DNA of 32,451 bases. Source: Bacteroidota bacterium. GTDB lineage: Bacteria > Bacteroidota > Bacteroidia > Flavobacteriales > Flavobacteriaceae. The DNA lies in NCBI GenBank assembly GCA_023437485.1, contig JAEZGB010000132.1, forward strand, positions 1 to 32,451, read 5' to 3'. How positions within the stretch are numbered: the first letter of the stretch is position 1; each line of letters opens with the position of its first letter. This document shows positions 22,560 through 30,002 of the stretch, piece after piece. Both the position numbers and the translations under genes were made by a program. The notes under the pieces were generated by a model that was not told the DNA's origin, did not search any database, and saw only the letters and a program-made list of their open reading frames with translations.

Positions 22560-24220
22560 AGTTTCAGGATCTTGTTGTATTCGGCGGCGTTGTCCAGGAT
22601 GGCAATGGCTTTCCGGATCTCGGAATTGTTCTTGGTGTAATACTGATAGAGGCCTTCCTTGTACTGGTACCGCTTGATTAATTCGTCCAAAAGTAGATTT
22701 TTAATTTCTTTTTGGTTCTGGTTCAGCAGGTTTTCTTCGCTTTTCTGCAAAGACGAAAGCAATTGCTGATATTCGTTGGCAATCGCGGCGTCGATTTTTT
22801 CTTTTTTGGCCAGTTCAAGTGTTTTCTTCAAAGCCACTTCGGTCTCAGTATCAAACGAGAACTTTTCGCGCTTTAAGAATGCCTTGAAATTGCTAAAGTC
22901 AGCATCGGTAATGTTGGGTATCTTGTCTCCCAATGATGGATTTTTATAGTAATATTCCGTCGCGTAATTAAAGATGCCATCGTTGCGTACCAGCGCTTCA
23001 GAAATTGCGCTGAGCTTTGTTTCGGCCAGTTCGATATCGGGTTGAATCCCACCGCCATCGTAAACCATTCGGCCTTTGCGGGTGCGAAAGGCGTTGTACT
23101 TGGCGGCATCGGTCCGGACGGCTTTGCCTTCCTGGTCCCGTTGTGCGTAATCAAGCGCCTGGATGCACCGGCCCGACGGCGTATAATAGCGGGAAATGGT
23201 AATCTTGATCTGGGTTCCGTAGGTGAGATCCACCGGCCTTTGGACAAGCCCCTTGCCAAAACTGCGGCTTCCCACCACCACGGCGCGGTCCAGGTCCTGC
23301 AACGCTCCTGCGACAATTTCAGAGGCCGAAGCACTTCTGCCGTCAACCAAAACCACCAACGGAATTTCAGTATCAATTGGATCGCGTGTGGTTTTATACG
23401 TATTGTTGTGCTTCTCGATCTTGGATTTGGTGGTGACGATAACTTCACCTTTCGGAACGAACAAGTTGCAGATGTTTACCGCCTCGCCCAGCAATCCGCC
23501 GGGGTTGCCGCGCAGGTCCAGCACGATCCGTTCGGCGCCCTCGCGCTTAAGCTGCTCCAGGGCTTCCTTGGTTTCAAGAGTGGCTTTGCGGTTAAATTGC
23601 GAGAGTACGATATAGCCGGTTTTCGCATCGACCTTGGCAAAGAAAGGAACTGCTTTGAGTTCCACTTCCTCAAGTACGATGGTAGTGGATTGCACCTTGC
23701 CCTGTCGGCGGAATTTTACGTCGATCTTCGCATTTTTGGCGCCTTTTAGCAACTGGCCCGCGTCTTCCTTAAAATCTTCAAGGTTTACATCGCCGATCTG
23801 GATGATCTCGTCACCGGCATTCAAACCGGCTTTGTCGGCGGGGTAATTTTTGTAAGGCTCTTTGATGATGAGTTTTCCGCCCTTGCGCGTGATCATGGCG
23901 CCGATTCCGGTGTATTCCCCGGTATTGTTGATCTTGAACTTGACCACATCCTGCTCATTAAAATAAACCGTGTAAGGGTCGAGGTCGGCAAGCATGCTTT
24001 TGATGGCTTTGTCCATGAGTTCGGCCGGGTTGGTCTGATCAACATAATTCATGTTAACCGCCTTGAACATTGTGGTGAAAATCTCGATCTGCTTGGCGAT
24101 TTCAAAGAAGTCTTCCTTAAACCCCGCACCCACATACAACATCCCACCGGCGATCACCGGAAGGATATACCTCTTTCTGATTAAGCGAAACTTTTGAATC
24201 ATCCTGAAATTTTTTGACAT
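22556..24220 (-). CDS. ctpA: C-terminal processing peptidase, S41 family
   Basis: A 554-residue membrane-anchored periplasmic serine protease. An N-terminal signal anchor (about 18-33) is followed by a helical region, then a PDZ domain (about 90-180, GEYTGIGAMITRKGGKLIIKEPYKNYPADKAGLNAGDEI). The S41 catalytic domain comes next. Catalytic residues can be placed by spacing: Ser298 in SASASEIVAGAL, Asp309 and Lys323 in SFGKGLVQ, the same +11/+25 spacing as in E. coli Tsp (430/441/455). The oxyanion-region motif VLDLRGNPGGLL is present. The C-terminal part is helical and rich in Lys, Glu and Gln. ATG at 24218-24220 lies 40 bases after rnpA, and the stop overlaps the OmpA-domain gene by 4 bases. 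Such proteases trim or degrade envelope proteins; natural substrates are unknown here. Confidence 0.95.
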   Translation of the reverse strand: MSKNFRMIQKFRLIRKRYILPVIAGGMLYVGAGFKEDFFEIAKQIEIFTTMFKAVNMNYVDQTNPAELMDKAIKSMLADLDPYTVYFNEQDVVKFKINNTGEYTGIGAMITRKGGKLIIKEPYKNYPADKAGLNAGDEIIQIGDVNLEDFKEDAGQLLKGAKNAKIDVKFRRQGKVQSTTIVLEEVELKAVPFFAKVDAKTGYIVLSQFNRKATLETKEALEQLKREGAERIVLDLRGNPGGLLGEAVNICNLFVPKGEVIVTTKSKIEKHNNTYKTTRDPIDTEIPLVVLVDGRSASASEIVAGALQDLDRAVVVGSRSFGKGLVQRPVDLTYGTQIKITISRYYTPSGRCIQALDYAQRDQEGKAVRTDAAKYNAFRTRKGRMVYDGGGIQPDIELAETKLSAISEALVRNDGIFNYATEYYYKNPSLGDKIPNITDADFSNFKAFLKREKFSFDTETEVALKKTLELAKKEKIDAAIANEYQQLLSSLQKSEENLLNQNQKEIKNLLLDELIKRYQYKEGLYQYYTKNNSEIRKAIAILDNAAEYNKILKL

Positions 24221-24260
24221 GCTAAGTTAGCAAATTACAAACGTCCATTCTGCTGAATTA

Positions 24261-24641
24261 TTACGGCTGATCGTCCGGAGCCCATTGCGCCACGGCCTTT
24301 GCAAAGAGTTTTATGACCTTTGCTTCCAGTTCGTGGTACGCGGGTTCCTGATTTGATTGGTAAATCAGCATGCACGCGAACTTTTTGCTCGGGACATACA
24401 ATCGGTGCTTGTTGAGACGGTAACATTCACGCAGAATCCGCTTGATGTAATTGCGGCGGTTGGCGCGTTTAAAATATCGTTTGGAAACCGAGACGCCCAT
24501 CCGAAGCGGGACATCCTGCGTTGGGACCTCGACAAAAACCAGCCGCAGCGGATACTGCGCCAGGGACTGCCCTTCCCGAAACAGCGAATCAATCAGTGTC
24601 CGGCCTTTAAGTTTCTCTTCTCTGGGATAGGAGTGTTCCAC
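24261..24641 (-). CDS. rnpA: Ribonuclease P protein component
   Basis: The protein subunit of RNase P, which removes 5' leaders from tRNA precursors together with RnpB RNA. The 126-residue product shows the family outline: the N-terminal EKLKGRTLIDSLFREGQ, then PLRLVFVEVP and the signature RMGVSVSKRYFKRANRRNYIKRILRECYR, equivalent to the RNR motif helix that contacts the RNA. The start is GTG at 24639-24641 (MEHSYPREEKL). No ATG lies nearby in frame, and the GTG lies within a CGTGGAACA sequence identical to half of a parS site. In many bacteria rnpA sits next to rpmH near the origin; here rpmH is absent and ctpA follows. The rnpB RNA was not found in this window. Confidence 0.95.
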   Translation of the reverse strand: MEHSYPREEKLKGRTLIDSLFREGQSLAQYPLRLVFVEVPTQDVPLRMGVSVSKRYFKRANRRNYIKRILRECYRLNKHRLYVPSKKFACMLIYQSNQEPAYHELEAKVIKLFAKAVAQWAPDDQP

Positions 24642-24736
24642 GGCTAATAGTTTACAAACCCGTTAATTATATAACTTTCCAATTGAATTCTGCAACGTGT
24701 TCCACGGGTTGTGGTTGTACTTTTACATCATAGCAC

Positions 24737-24850
24737 TATCTGCAGGTTGAGGAAGCAACCGCTGGAAACAAAGCAGATAAAAACCAACAATATCAGGGAT
24801 TTTATTCCCTTAAACCCTGTCGGAATTTATTTCGGGAGGGTTTTGTTTTT
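24737..24850 (+). ncRNA. Possible small structured RNA with its own terminator
   Basis: On the plus strand, opposite to both neighbours, TATCTGC (24737-24743) pairs with GCAGATA (24773-24779). This encloses a second stem GGTTG/CAACC (24745-24749, 24756-24760) with loop AGGAAG and an unpaired A-rich stretch. A further small hairpin AGGGA/TCCCT (24795-24799, 24806-24810) follows, then the terminator at 24812-24850. A weak -7-like TACTTTTA lies at 24718-24725. No ORF is present. The class is unidentified. Structure plus terminator support an independent transcript, but there is no conservation evidence. Confidence 0.4.
24812..24850 (+). terminator. Intrinsic terminator on the plus strand
   Basis: AAACCCT (24812-24818) pairs with AGGGTTT (24837-24843). 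The inner stem CGGAA/TTTCG (24821-24825, 24830-24834) has a four-base loop, and TGTTTTTT follows. The T tract is on the plus strand only, so it serves plus-strand transcription although no protein gene lies upstream on that strand. The hairpin may also stop the M1 peptidase transcript, but without a U tract. Confidence 0.65.
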
Positions 24851-26712
24851 TATTGCCCGTACCGGTTGTTGTCCTGCTTTATATCAGCCATCAAACCGCT
24901 TGGATCAATCCTGACAGTTTTGATCTCACCCTTGCGTTTGGAAAGTTTCAGTTCATAATCCGGATTGCCCCAGGTCCAATCGGCCGCAACGGTGCGTTTG
25001 ATATTTGGATAAGGGTTTTCCTTGACGAAAGACATCATTCGCAACGGGATATAAAACATTTCGCTTGTGCCATCGGTGTACTCCACTAACAAATCAATTG
25101 GCATCGGCATTCTCCCGATCCGCTTCAGCGAAATGGTTGTGCCATCGGACGAATCCCTCACATCGGCAATTGAATAATCAATGGTGTTGGTGGTTTGGGT
25201 CCAATCGACCAGATACCAGTCCAAAAGCGCTCCCGAAACTTTCTCGGCAACCCGCTTGAAATCATTTGGCGTGGCGTGCTTGAATTTGTATTCGGCATAA
25301 AAACGGCGCAGCGATTTCATCAAATTGTCCCAACCAATAACGTAACCGAGCTGCGAGAGGAAAACGCTTCCCTTGCTGTATGATGAAATGCTGTAGATGC
25401 GGTTCTCGTCAAAACGGTCGGCGTGCGTGGTCTGTGGCTGCTCCTTGCCGGAATTGGCCATGAAATAATAATTGTTGTAAGAGCCCGTAAAGGGATTTGG
25501 CTTTGGCTGATCGGAAATTTCATTGAGCACCATATCTTCGATAAAGGAGGTAAAGCCTTCATCCATCCAGCCGTGTTTGGACTCGTTGGTGGCCACCACG
25601 TGCTGAAACCAGGCGTGGCCCATCTCATGCGCCGTTACGCCCAGCAAACCGTCAAAGGTTCCCTCGCCCAGGATTAGCGTACACATGGCGTATTCCATGC
25701 CGCCGTCGCCACCTTGAATCACCGAGTACTGTTCATAGGGATACTTGCCAATCTTTTCGGCAAAAGCCTGCATGACCTGTACCGCTTTAGGCTGCAACTT
25801 TTTCCAGTTGTCCAGGATCTTTGGATTGTTTTTGTATAGAAAATGCAGCAGCGGCCCGCCAGGCACCTGAACCTTATCGTGCAGGTAATCTTTGTCGGCG
25901 GCCCAGGTAAAATCATGTACGTTGGGAGCAACAAAATGCCAGGTCAGGGTTTTTCCCCGGCCGGGTTTGACCAGTTCAGGCGAGGTGGCGTAACCATGAC
26001 CAATTTGATTTGGGTTTTGCAAATATCCCGTGCCACCCAAAACATAGTTTTTGTCGATGGTAATCTTGACGTCAAAATTGCCCCAAACTCCGTGAAACTC
26101 CCTTGCGATATACGGGTTGGCGTGCCAGCCTTCAAAATCGTACTCCACCATTTTGGGATACCATTGCGCCATAGAAAGAGCCACCCCTTCGGCGTTGTTG
26201 CGCCCCGAACGGCGGATTTGTACGGGGACCTGCCCGTCAAAATTGAGTGTAAATATCGACTTCTGCCCCGGAAGGATTGGTTTGGCCAGTGTCACCTCCA
26301 GAATGGTCTCAACTTCCTTGGCGGTGGCCGAAACCCCGTCCTGCTTAAAGTTCGAAATCTTCAAATAACCGATTTCGTCGGGTTTCAGGTTTTTGATCCG
26401 GCTTTCGCGAAACTCCTTCCCGGCCAATTTTACCTTTCGCGCCATCCTGCCATCAGGATCGGCAATTGTCCTTACCCGCATGTCCATCTCGCTTCCCGGC
26501 TGGAAAGCATTGTTGTACAGGTGGTAAAAAACGCGGTGTAGGGTGTCAGGTGAATTGTTGGTATACACCAGCTCCTGCGTGCCTTTGTAGCGATAATTGT
26601 CCACATCCATCGCCACTTCCATTTTATAGTCGACGTGTTGTTGCCAATAACCATTTTGGGCAAGAGCCGGAAGTCCGAGAAGAGTAAGCGCAAGCGCCGC
26701 GATTTTATACAT
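24850..26712 (-). CDS. Secreted M1-family metallopeptidase
   Basis: A 620-residue exported zinc peptidase of the M1 (aminopeptidase N/gluzincin) family. The signal peptide is MYKIAALALTLLGLPALA-QN. An N-terminal beta domain (VDYKMEVAMDVDNYRYKGTQELVYTNNSPD) is followed by the catalytic domain. The substrate-binding GGMEYAM corresponds to the family GxMEN motif. The zinc site is HEMGH at 362-366 with the third ligand Glu385 in WMDEGF, at the normal HExxH-18-E spacing. The C-terminus lacks a recognisable Por secretion domain. The ATG overlaps the stop of the upstream S8 gene by one base (TAATG), so the two peptidases are probably translated together. Aminopeptidase activity is inferred; specificity is unknown. 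Confidence 0.93.
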   Translation of the reverse strand: MYKIAALALTLLGLPALAQNGYWQQHVDYKMEVAMDVDNYRYKGTQELVYTNNSPDTLHRVFYHLYNNAFQPGSEMDMRVRTIADPDGRMARKVKLAGKEFRESRIKNLKPDEIGYLKISNFKQDGVSATAKEVETILEVTLAKPILPGQKSIFTLNFDGQVPVQIRRSGRNNAEGVALSMAQWYPKMVEYDFEGWHANPYIAREFHGVWGNFDVKITIDKNYVLGGTGYLQNPNQIGHGYATSPELVKPGRGKTLTWHFVAPNVHDFTWAADKDYLHDKVQVPGGPLLHFLYKNNPKILDNWKKLQPKAVQVMQAFAEKIGKYPYEQYSVIQGGDGGMEYAMCTLILGEGTFDGLLGVTAHEMGHAWFQHVVATNESKHGWMDEGFTSFIEDMVLNEISDQPKPNPFTGSYNNYYFMANSGKEQPQTTHADRFDENRIYSISSYSKGSVFLSQLGYVIGWDNLMKSLRRFYAEYKFKHATPNDFKRVAEKVSGALLDWYLVDWTQTTNTIDYSIADVRDSSDGTTISLKRIGRMPMPIDLLVEYTDGTSEMFYIPLRMMSFVKENPYPNIKRTVAADWTWGNPDYELKLSKRKGEIKTVRIDPSGLMADIKQDNNRYGQ

Positions 26713-28322
26713 TATCCTTTGATTTTTTTAGCGGGTACTTTTGTTTTTGACATTTTCTCAGCCATGACCAGGGCGTTGTAAGCGTTGACGATACGGCCTG
26801 ATTTTGAAGCTTTGGCAAACGGGCGTTTTTCTTCTTTTTCGCCAAGGATCACTTCATTGGTGATGGGCGTACCTGATTCTATCAGGATCTGTTTTACCTG
26901 ACTTGCCGAAAGGTTCGGATAGTAGGAACGTACCAACGCCGCTACACCGGCCGCGTTTGGAGACGCCATTGATGTTCCCTGCTCAAATTTATACTTGTTG
27001 TTGGGAACGGTAGCGTAAATTTCCATTCCAGGCGCAAAAACATCGACATTGAAAACCCCGAAGTTTGAAAACCCGGCCACCATGTTCTCGTCATAGGTCT
27101 TGCCCAAAGCGCCGATAGAGAGGAAGTTTGAAGCGATTTCGGTTTTGTTGTCTTCCGAATCATTCGGGTAGTTCCGATTCTCATCCAAATCGATATCAAG
27201 GCCGTCATTACCGGCTGCGTGAACAATCAGCACATCTTTGGATTCGGCGTATTTGATGGCGTCAAAAACCCAATGCTTTTGCGGCGAGAAACTTTTGCCA
27301 AAACTGCCGTTGATCACTTTCGCGCCGTTATCGACCGCATATCTGATGGCCAGTGCGATGTCCTTGTCATATTCATCGCCGTTTGGAACCGCCCGCAAAG
27401 CCATGATTTCCACATTGTTGGCAACACCGTCGCCGCCGATGCCGTTATTGCGCCCCTGTGCGATGATTCCCGCCACATGGGTTCCGTGCGTGGCCTCGTC
27501 CTTGTCCGGGCCAATGACGTTGTTATTTCCGTAGTTGCGGTCATTGATGTCGTTGGGGTTGTCGCCAACAATCTTTCGACCGTCAAATTCTTTGTTGAGA
27601 TTGTAGTTCAACATGGTGTCAATATGATCCCTGAAGCCGGTGATTTCTTCAACAAAGCCTTCGCCAATCTGGCCGGCGATTTGCATCATCACCATTTTGC
27701 TGCGAAGCAGGTTTTGGTCAGTGGTTTCGATGGCTTTTACATCTTCAAGTGTGTAATCGGACTTTTTGAGGTGCTCAACAATGGCATTGTGCGCGCCCAT
27801 GATAAAGTCAACCTGTTGCTTGCCTCCCATTGCCTTGGCGAACTGCTTTTCATACGCGGCTTTCGCACGACTGTACTCAGCCGAACCGTCATCCGGCATT
27901 TTCAGGATCCGGGTCATTTCCAGGTTTTCCTTGGTTGCATCTCCCAGGAAATTCCAGCCGTGTATATCGTCCACATAGCCGTTTTTGTCATCGTCTATCC
28001 CGTTGCCTGCAATTTCTTTTTTATTTGTCCAGATCACATCTTTAAGGTCTTCATGCTCGATATCGACTCCAGAGTCAATTACGCCGACGATCACCTTTGT
28101 TCCCTTTTTGTTTTTAAGGAATTCATGTGCCCGGTCAACGCTCATGCCGGGGATGGTATCGGTAGCCAGGTCAAGGTGGCTCCAACGCTGAAGCTGGGTT
28201 TCAGAAAACTGGCCTTTTTTTGCGGTTAATCCACTAAGGCTTGATGCAGGCGTCTTTTGTGCCGATGCTGAAAATGCGAGCAGCACCACGGCGCCCAGCA
28301 TGATTTTTTTGAACATATTCAT
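26712..28322 (-). CDS. Secreted S8 subtilisin-like serine protease
   Basis: A 536-residue exported protease. The signal peptide is MNMFKKIMLGAVVLLAFSASA-QK; the ATG at 28314-28316 two codons later is an equal candidate. A short N-terminal segment precedes the catalytic domain. The triad is Asp83 in VIDSGVDIEHEDL, His279 in THGTHVAGI and Ser451 in GTSMASPNAAG. The 196-residue distance between Asp and His is far more than in subtilisin (about 32) and shows a large insertion rich in Asp, Lys and Asn, starting with the calcium-site-like GIDDDKNGYVDD. No C-terminal type IX secretion domain is seen; the protein ends soon after the catalytic core. The stop overlaps the M1 gene start by one base. Confidence 0.95.
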   Translation of the reverse strand: MNMFKKIMLGAVVLLAFSASAQKTPASSLSGLTAKKGQFSETQLQRWSHLDLATDTIPGMSVDRAHEFLKNKKGTKVIVGVIDSGVDIEHEDLKDVIWTNKKEIAGNGIDDDKNGYVDDIHGWNFLGDATKENLEMTRILKMPDDGSAEYSRAKAAYEKQFAKAMGGKQQVDFIMGAHNAIVEHLKKSDYTLEDVKAIETTDQNLLRSKMVMMQIAGQIGEGFVEEITGFRDHIDTMLNYNLNKEFDGRKIVGDNPNDINDRNYGNNNVIGPDKDEATHGTHVAGIIAQGRNNGIGGDGVANNVEIMALRAVPNGDEYDKDIALAIRYAVDNGAKVINGSFGKSFSPQKHWVFDAIKYAESKDVLIVHAAGNDGLDIDLDENRNYPNDSEDNKTEIASNFLSIGALGKTYDENMVAGFSNFGVFNVDVFAPGMEIYATVPNNKYKFEQGTSMASPNAAGVAALVRSYYPNLSASQVKQILIESGTPITNEVILGEKEEKRPFAKASKSGRIVNAYNALVMAEKMSKTKVPAKKIKG

Positions 28323-28355
28323 TTTGTACAGGTGTTTAAAATTTTGAAAATTGGT

Positions 28356-28383
28356 CTAAAGTATTGTGATTTGTTACAGCCAA
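28356..28383 (-). promoter_or_regulatory. Candidate promoter of the S8-M1 peptidase pair
   Basis: On the minus strand TTG (28383-28381) is followed after 17 bases by TACTTTAG (28363-28356), one mismatch from TAnnTTTG. It lies 33 bases before the S8 start, in the 75-base gap after the MBL hydrolase gene. Confidence 0.4.
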
Positions 28384-28397
28384 TTTTTTGATTAACG

Positions 28398-29258
28398 TTA
28401 TCTTAGGACCTGGTCACAGGTAAATACTTCCTTGAGCCTCACGCCTTTTTCAGTCATTTCGACGGTGATTATTGGATTGTGCGCATCGTGTTCAAGAAAA
28501 AGGAAGTAGTTATTGGCGGCAGCTTCTTCCAAAAATCTTGCCTTTTCCGGAAGTGTCAAAAGCGGGCGTGTGTCATAACCCATCACGTAGGGAAGCGGAA
28601 GGTGGCCCGCGGTGGGCAGCAGGTCGGCCATAAAGCAGATGGTTTTGTCGCCGAATTTAATCTTCGGGATCATCATCTTGTCGGTGTGCCCGTCGGCAAA
28701 AAATATATCAAAGCCCAGTTCGGAACTGCGAAGCGTATCGCCTTGTGGCTTGGCGATAAAATTCATTTGGCCGCTTTCCTGCATGGGCAAAATGTTTTCG
28801 GGCAAAAACGATGCTTTTTCCCGCGCATTAGGCTTAACGGCCCAGTTCCAGTGGTCTTCATTGCTCCAGAATTTCGCGTTTTTGAAGGCGGGTTCGTAAC
28901 CCGTGCGGTCTTTGTTCCAGATTATGCTTCCGCCGCAATGGTCAAAATGCAGGTGCGTCATGAACACATCGGTCACATCGTCGCGCGAAAAGCCTGCTTG
29001 GGCCAGTGAATTGTCCAATGAATGGCTTCCCCATAGGGAGTAATAGCCAAAGAATTTTTCCGATTGCTTGTCGCCCATTCCCGTGTCGATCAAAATCAGG
29101 CGGTTGCCGTCTTCGATCAAAAGGCATCGTGCTGCAATGTCAATCAGGTTGTTTGCGTCGGCGGGATTGGTTTTGTTCCAGAGGGTCTTGGGAACCACAC
29201 CAAACATCGCCCCGCCGTCAAGCTTGAAATTTCCCGCTTCAATCGGATATAGTTTCAT
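28398..29258 (-). CDS. Metallo-beta-lactamase-fold hydrolase
   Basis: A 286-residue, probably cytosolic MBL-fold enzyme; no signal peptide is seen. The metal-binding signature THLHFDHCGG (H-x-H-x-D-H) is preceded by LILIDTGMGD. Further ligands are expected in FFADGHTDKM, ICFMADLLPTAGHLP and LEHDAHNP. The family covers lactonases, thioesterases and other hydrolases. The layout with an N-terminal GGAMFGVVPKTLW resembles AHL-lactonase-like or quorum-quenching-type MBL proteins, but the substrate cannot be read from sequence. It is divergent from sufA with a 150-base gap. It has no close partner on its own strand, although the S8 gene follows 75 bases downstream. Confidence 0.9.
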   Translation of the reverse strand: MKLYPIEAGNFKLDGGAMFGVVPKTLWNKTNPADANNLIDIAARCLLIEDGNRLILIDTGMGDKQSEKFFGYYSLWGSHSLDNSLAQAGFSRDDVTDVFMTHLHFDHCGGSIIWNKDRTGYEPAFKNAKFWSNEDHWNWAVKPNAREKASFLPENILPMQESGQMNFIAKPQGDTLRSSELGFDIFFADGHTDKMMIPKIKFGDKTICFMADLLPTAGHLPLPYVMGYDTRPLLTLPEKARFLEEAAANNYFLFLEHDAHNPIITVEMTEKGVRLKEVFTCDQVLR

Positions 29259-29371
29259 AAAATTAAATAGTCCTGCAAAATAAGCATTTCGGTCATTTTT
29301 CCATAGGGTTTGGCTATAATTCGATTCGTTAGAAAAATGTTACCCCATTCGTGAAAGAGCGATTATTGACG

Positions 29372-29379
29372 TATCTTTG
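29372..29379 (+). promoter_or_regulatory. Candidate -7 element of the suf operon
   Basis: TATCTTTG matches TAnnTTTG exactly, 29 bases before the sufA ATG. A weak -33 TTC lies 21 bases upstream at 29348-29350. Confidence 0.5.
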
Positions 29380-29408
29380 CCGTTAATTTAGACAAAATCT
29401 ATATAAGC

Positions 29409-29738
29409 ATGATCAAAGTGTCAGAATCGGCGCGCAAAAAAATCGTCAGCCTGATGACTGAAGAAGGATTTGACCCCGTCAATGATTTTGTTCGCGTGGG
29501 CGTAAAGAGCGGAGGTTGTTCAGGGCTGTCGTACGAACTGAAATTTGACAGGGAAACCGGCGAGACCGACAAGGTTTTTGCCGATAACGATATCAAGATC
29601 GCCGTGGAAAAAAAGAGTTTCCTTTACCTGGCCGGCACAGTCCTGGAATTTTCAGGCGGTCTTAACGGCAAAGGCTTTGTTTTTAACAACCCCAATGCAA
29701 ACAGGACTTGTGGGTGCGGGGAGTCGTTTTCTTTGTGA
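29409..29738 (+). CDS. sufA: A-type iron-sulfur carrier (HesB/IscA family)
   Basis: A 109-residue cytosolic A-type carrier that binds Fe-S clusters during assembly and transfer. The three invariant cysteines are present: Cys37 in VGVKSGGCSGLSYEL, and Cys101 and Cys103 in TCGCGESFSL at the C-terminus. GLNGKGFVFNNPNANRTCGCGESF is the family C-terminal signature. It precedes sufB and sufC, so it is called sufA by context; IscA/ErpA members cannot be told apart by motif alone. It probably begins the suf operon, but a 264-base repeat-containing gap separates it from sufB. Confidence 0.93.
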   Translation: MIKVSESARKKIVSLMTEEGFDPVNDFVRVGVKSGGCSGLSYELKFDRETGETDKVFADNDIKIAVEKKSFLYLAGTVLEFSGGLNGKGFVFNNPNANRTCGCGESFSL

Positions 29739-29766
29739 CGAATGACGAACGACGAATGTCGAATGA
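29736..29766 (+). repeat. Heptamer repeat array after sufA
   Basis: Degenerate 7-base units GACGAAT, GACGAAC, GACGAAT, GTCGAAT run head to tail from the sufA stop codon. The same unit reappears inverted before sufB and again after sufC. Confidence 0.7.
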
Positions 29767-29971
29767 CTGGCATCGGAACAAACAATATTAAGACCGGATG
29801 CGTCATCATCCGAAGGATTTAAAAACATCAACTGGCCGCAACTGTTACATAAAAGGTCTCGTTCGAAATTGGACATTCGACAAAGCCAGAATGATGGAAA
29901 CCAGATGATTTCTGTTCGTTAAAACTTAAATACAACAACTGTCCAGCAGTGTCATTTGAGAGGACTCGTTT

Positions 29972-29995
29972 GACATTCGACATTGGACATTAGAC
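29972..29995 (-). repeat. Inverted heptamer repeat array before sufB
   Basis: Units GACATTC, GACATTG, GACATTA on the plus strand are the reverse complement of the GAATGTC-type unit at 29736-29766. A partial copy (TTGGACATTCGAC) lies at 29869-29881. The array ends 7 bases before the sufB ATG. The rest of the 29739-30002 gap holds no recognisable gene; a minus-strand frame of 74 codons across it looks spurious. Confidence 0.7.
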
Positions 29996-30002
29996 AAAAA
30001 AA

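Noticed and set aside
24741..24760. Resemblance of GCAGG...GGAAGCA to the SRP RNA domain IV loop
   Set aside because: The stem capped by a GNRA tetraloop between CAGG and AGCA is missing, and the bases instead fold as GGTTG/CAACC. I keep it only as a possible RNA of unknown class.
24642..24849. tRNA, rnpB or rpmH next to rnpA
   Set aside because: The gap is too short for rnpB, has no cloverleaf with TTC and CCA-type ends, and no L34-like frame.
25843..26541. 232-codon plus-strand frame opposite the M1 peptidase, and similar ones at 23042-23749, 21879-22391, 2974-3480 and 1240-1821
   Set aside because: All are mirror frames of well-identified genes without recognisable motifs.
27219..28229. 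336-codon open frame on the plus strand opposite the subtilase gene
   Set aside because: It lies fully antisense to a gene with an intact catalytic triad, and its translation shows no domain or biased composition of a real protein. It is an artefact of codon usage.
29652..29876. 74-codon minus-strand frame in the sufA-sufB gap, starting MSNFERDLLC
   Set aside because: It runs through a heptamer repeat array and into the sufA coding region, with no family resemblance.
29736..29995. CRISPR-like array
   Set aside because: Units are 7 bases with no unique spacers and no cas genes; this is a simple degenerate repeat.
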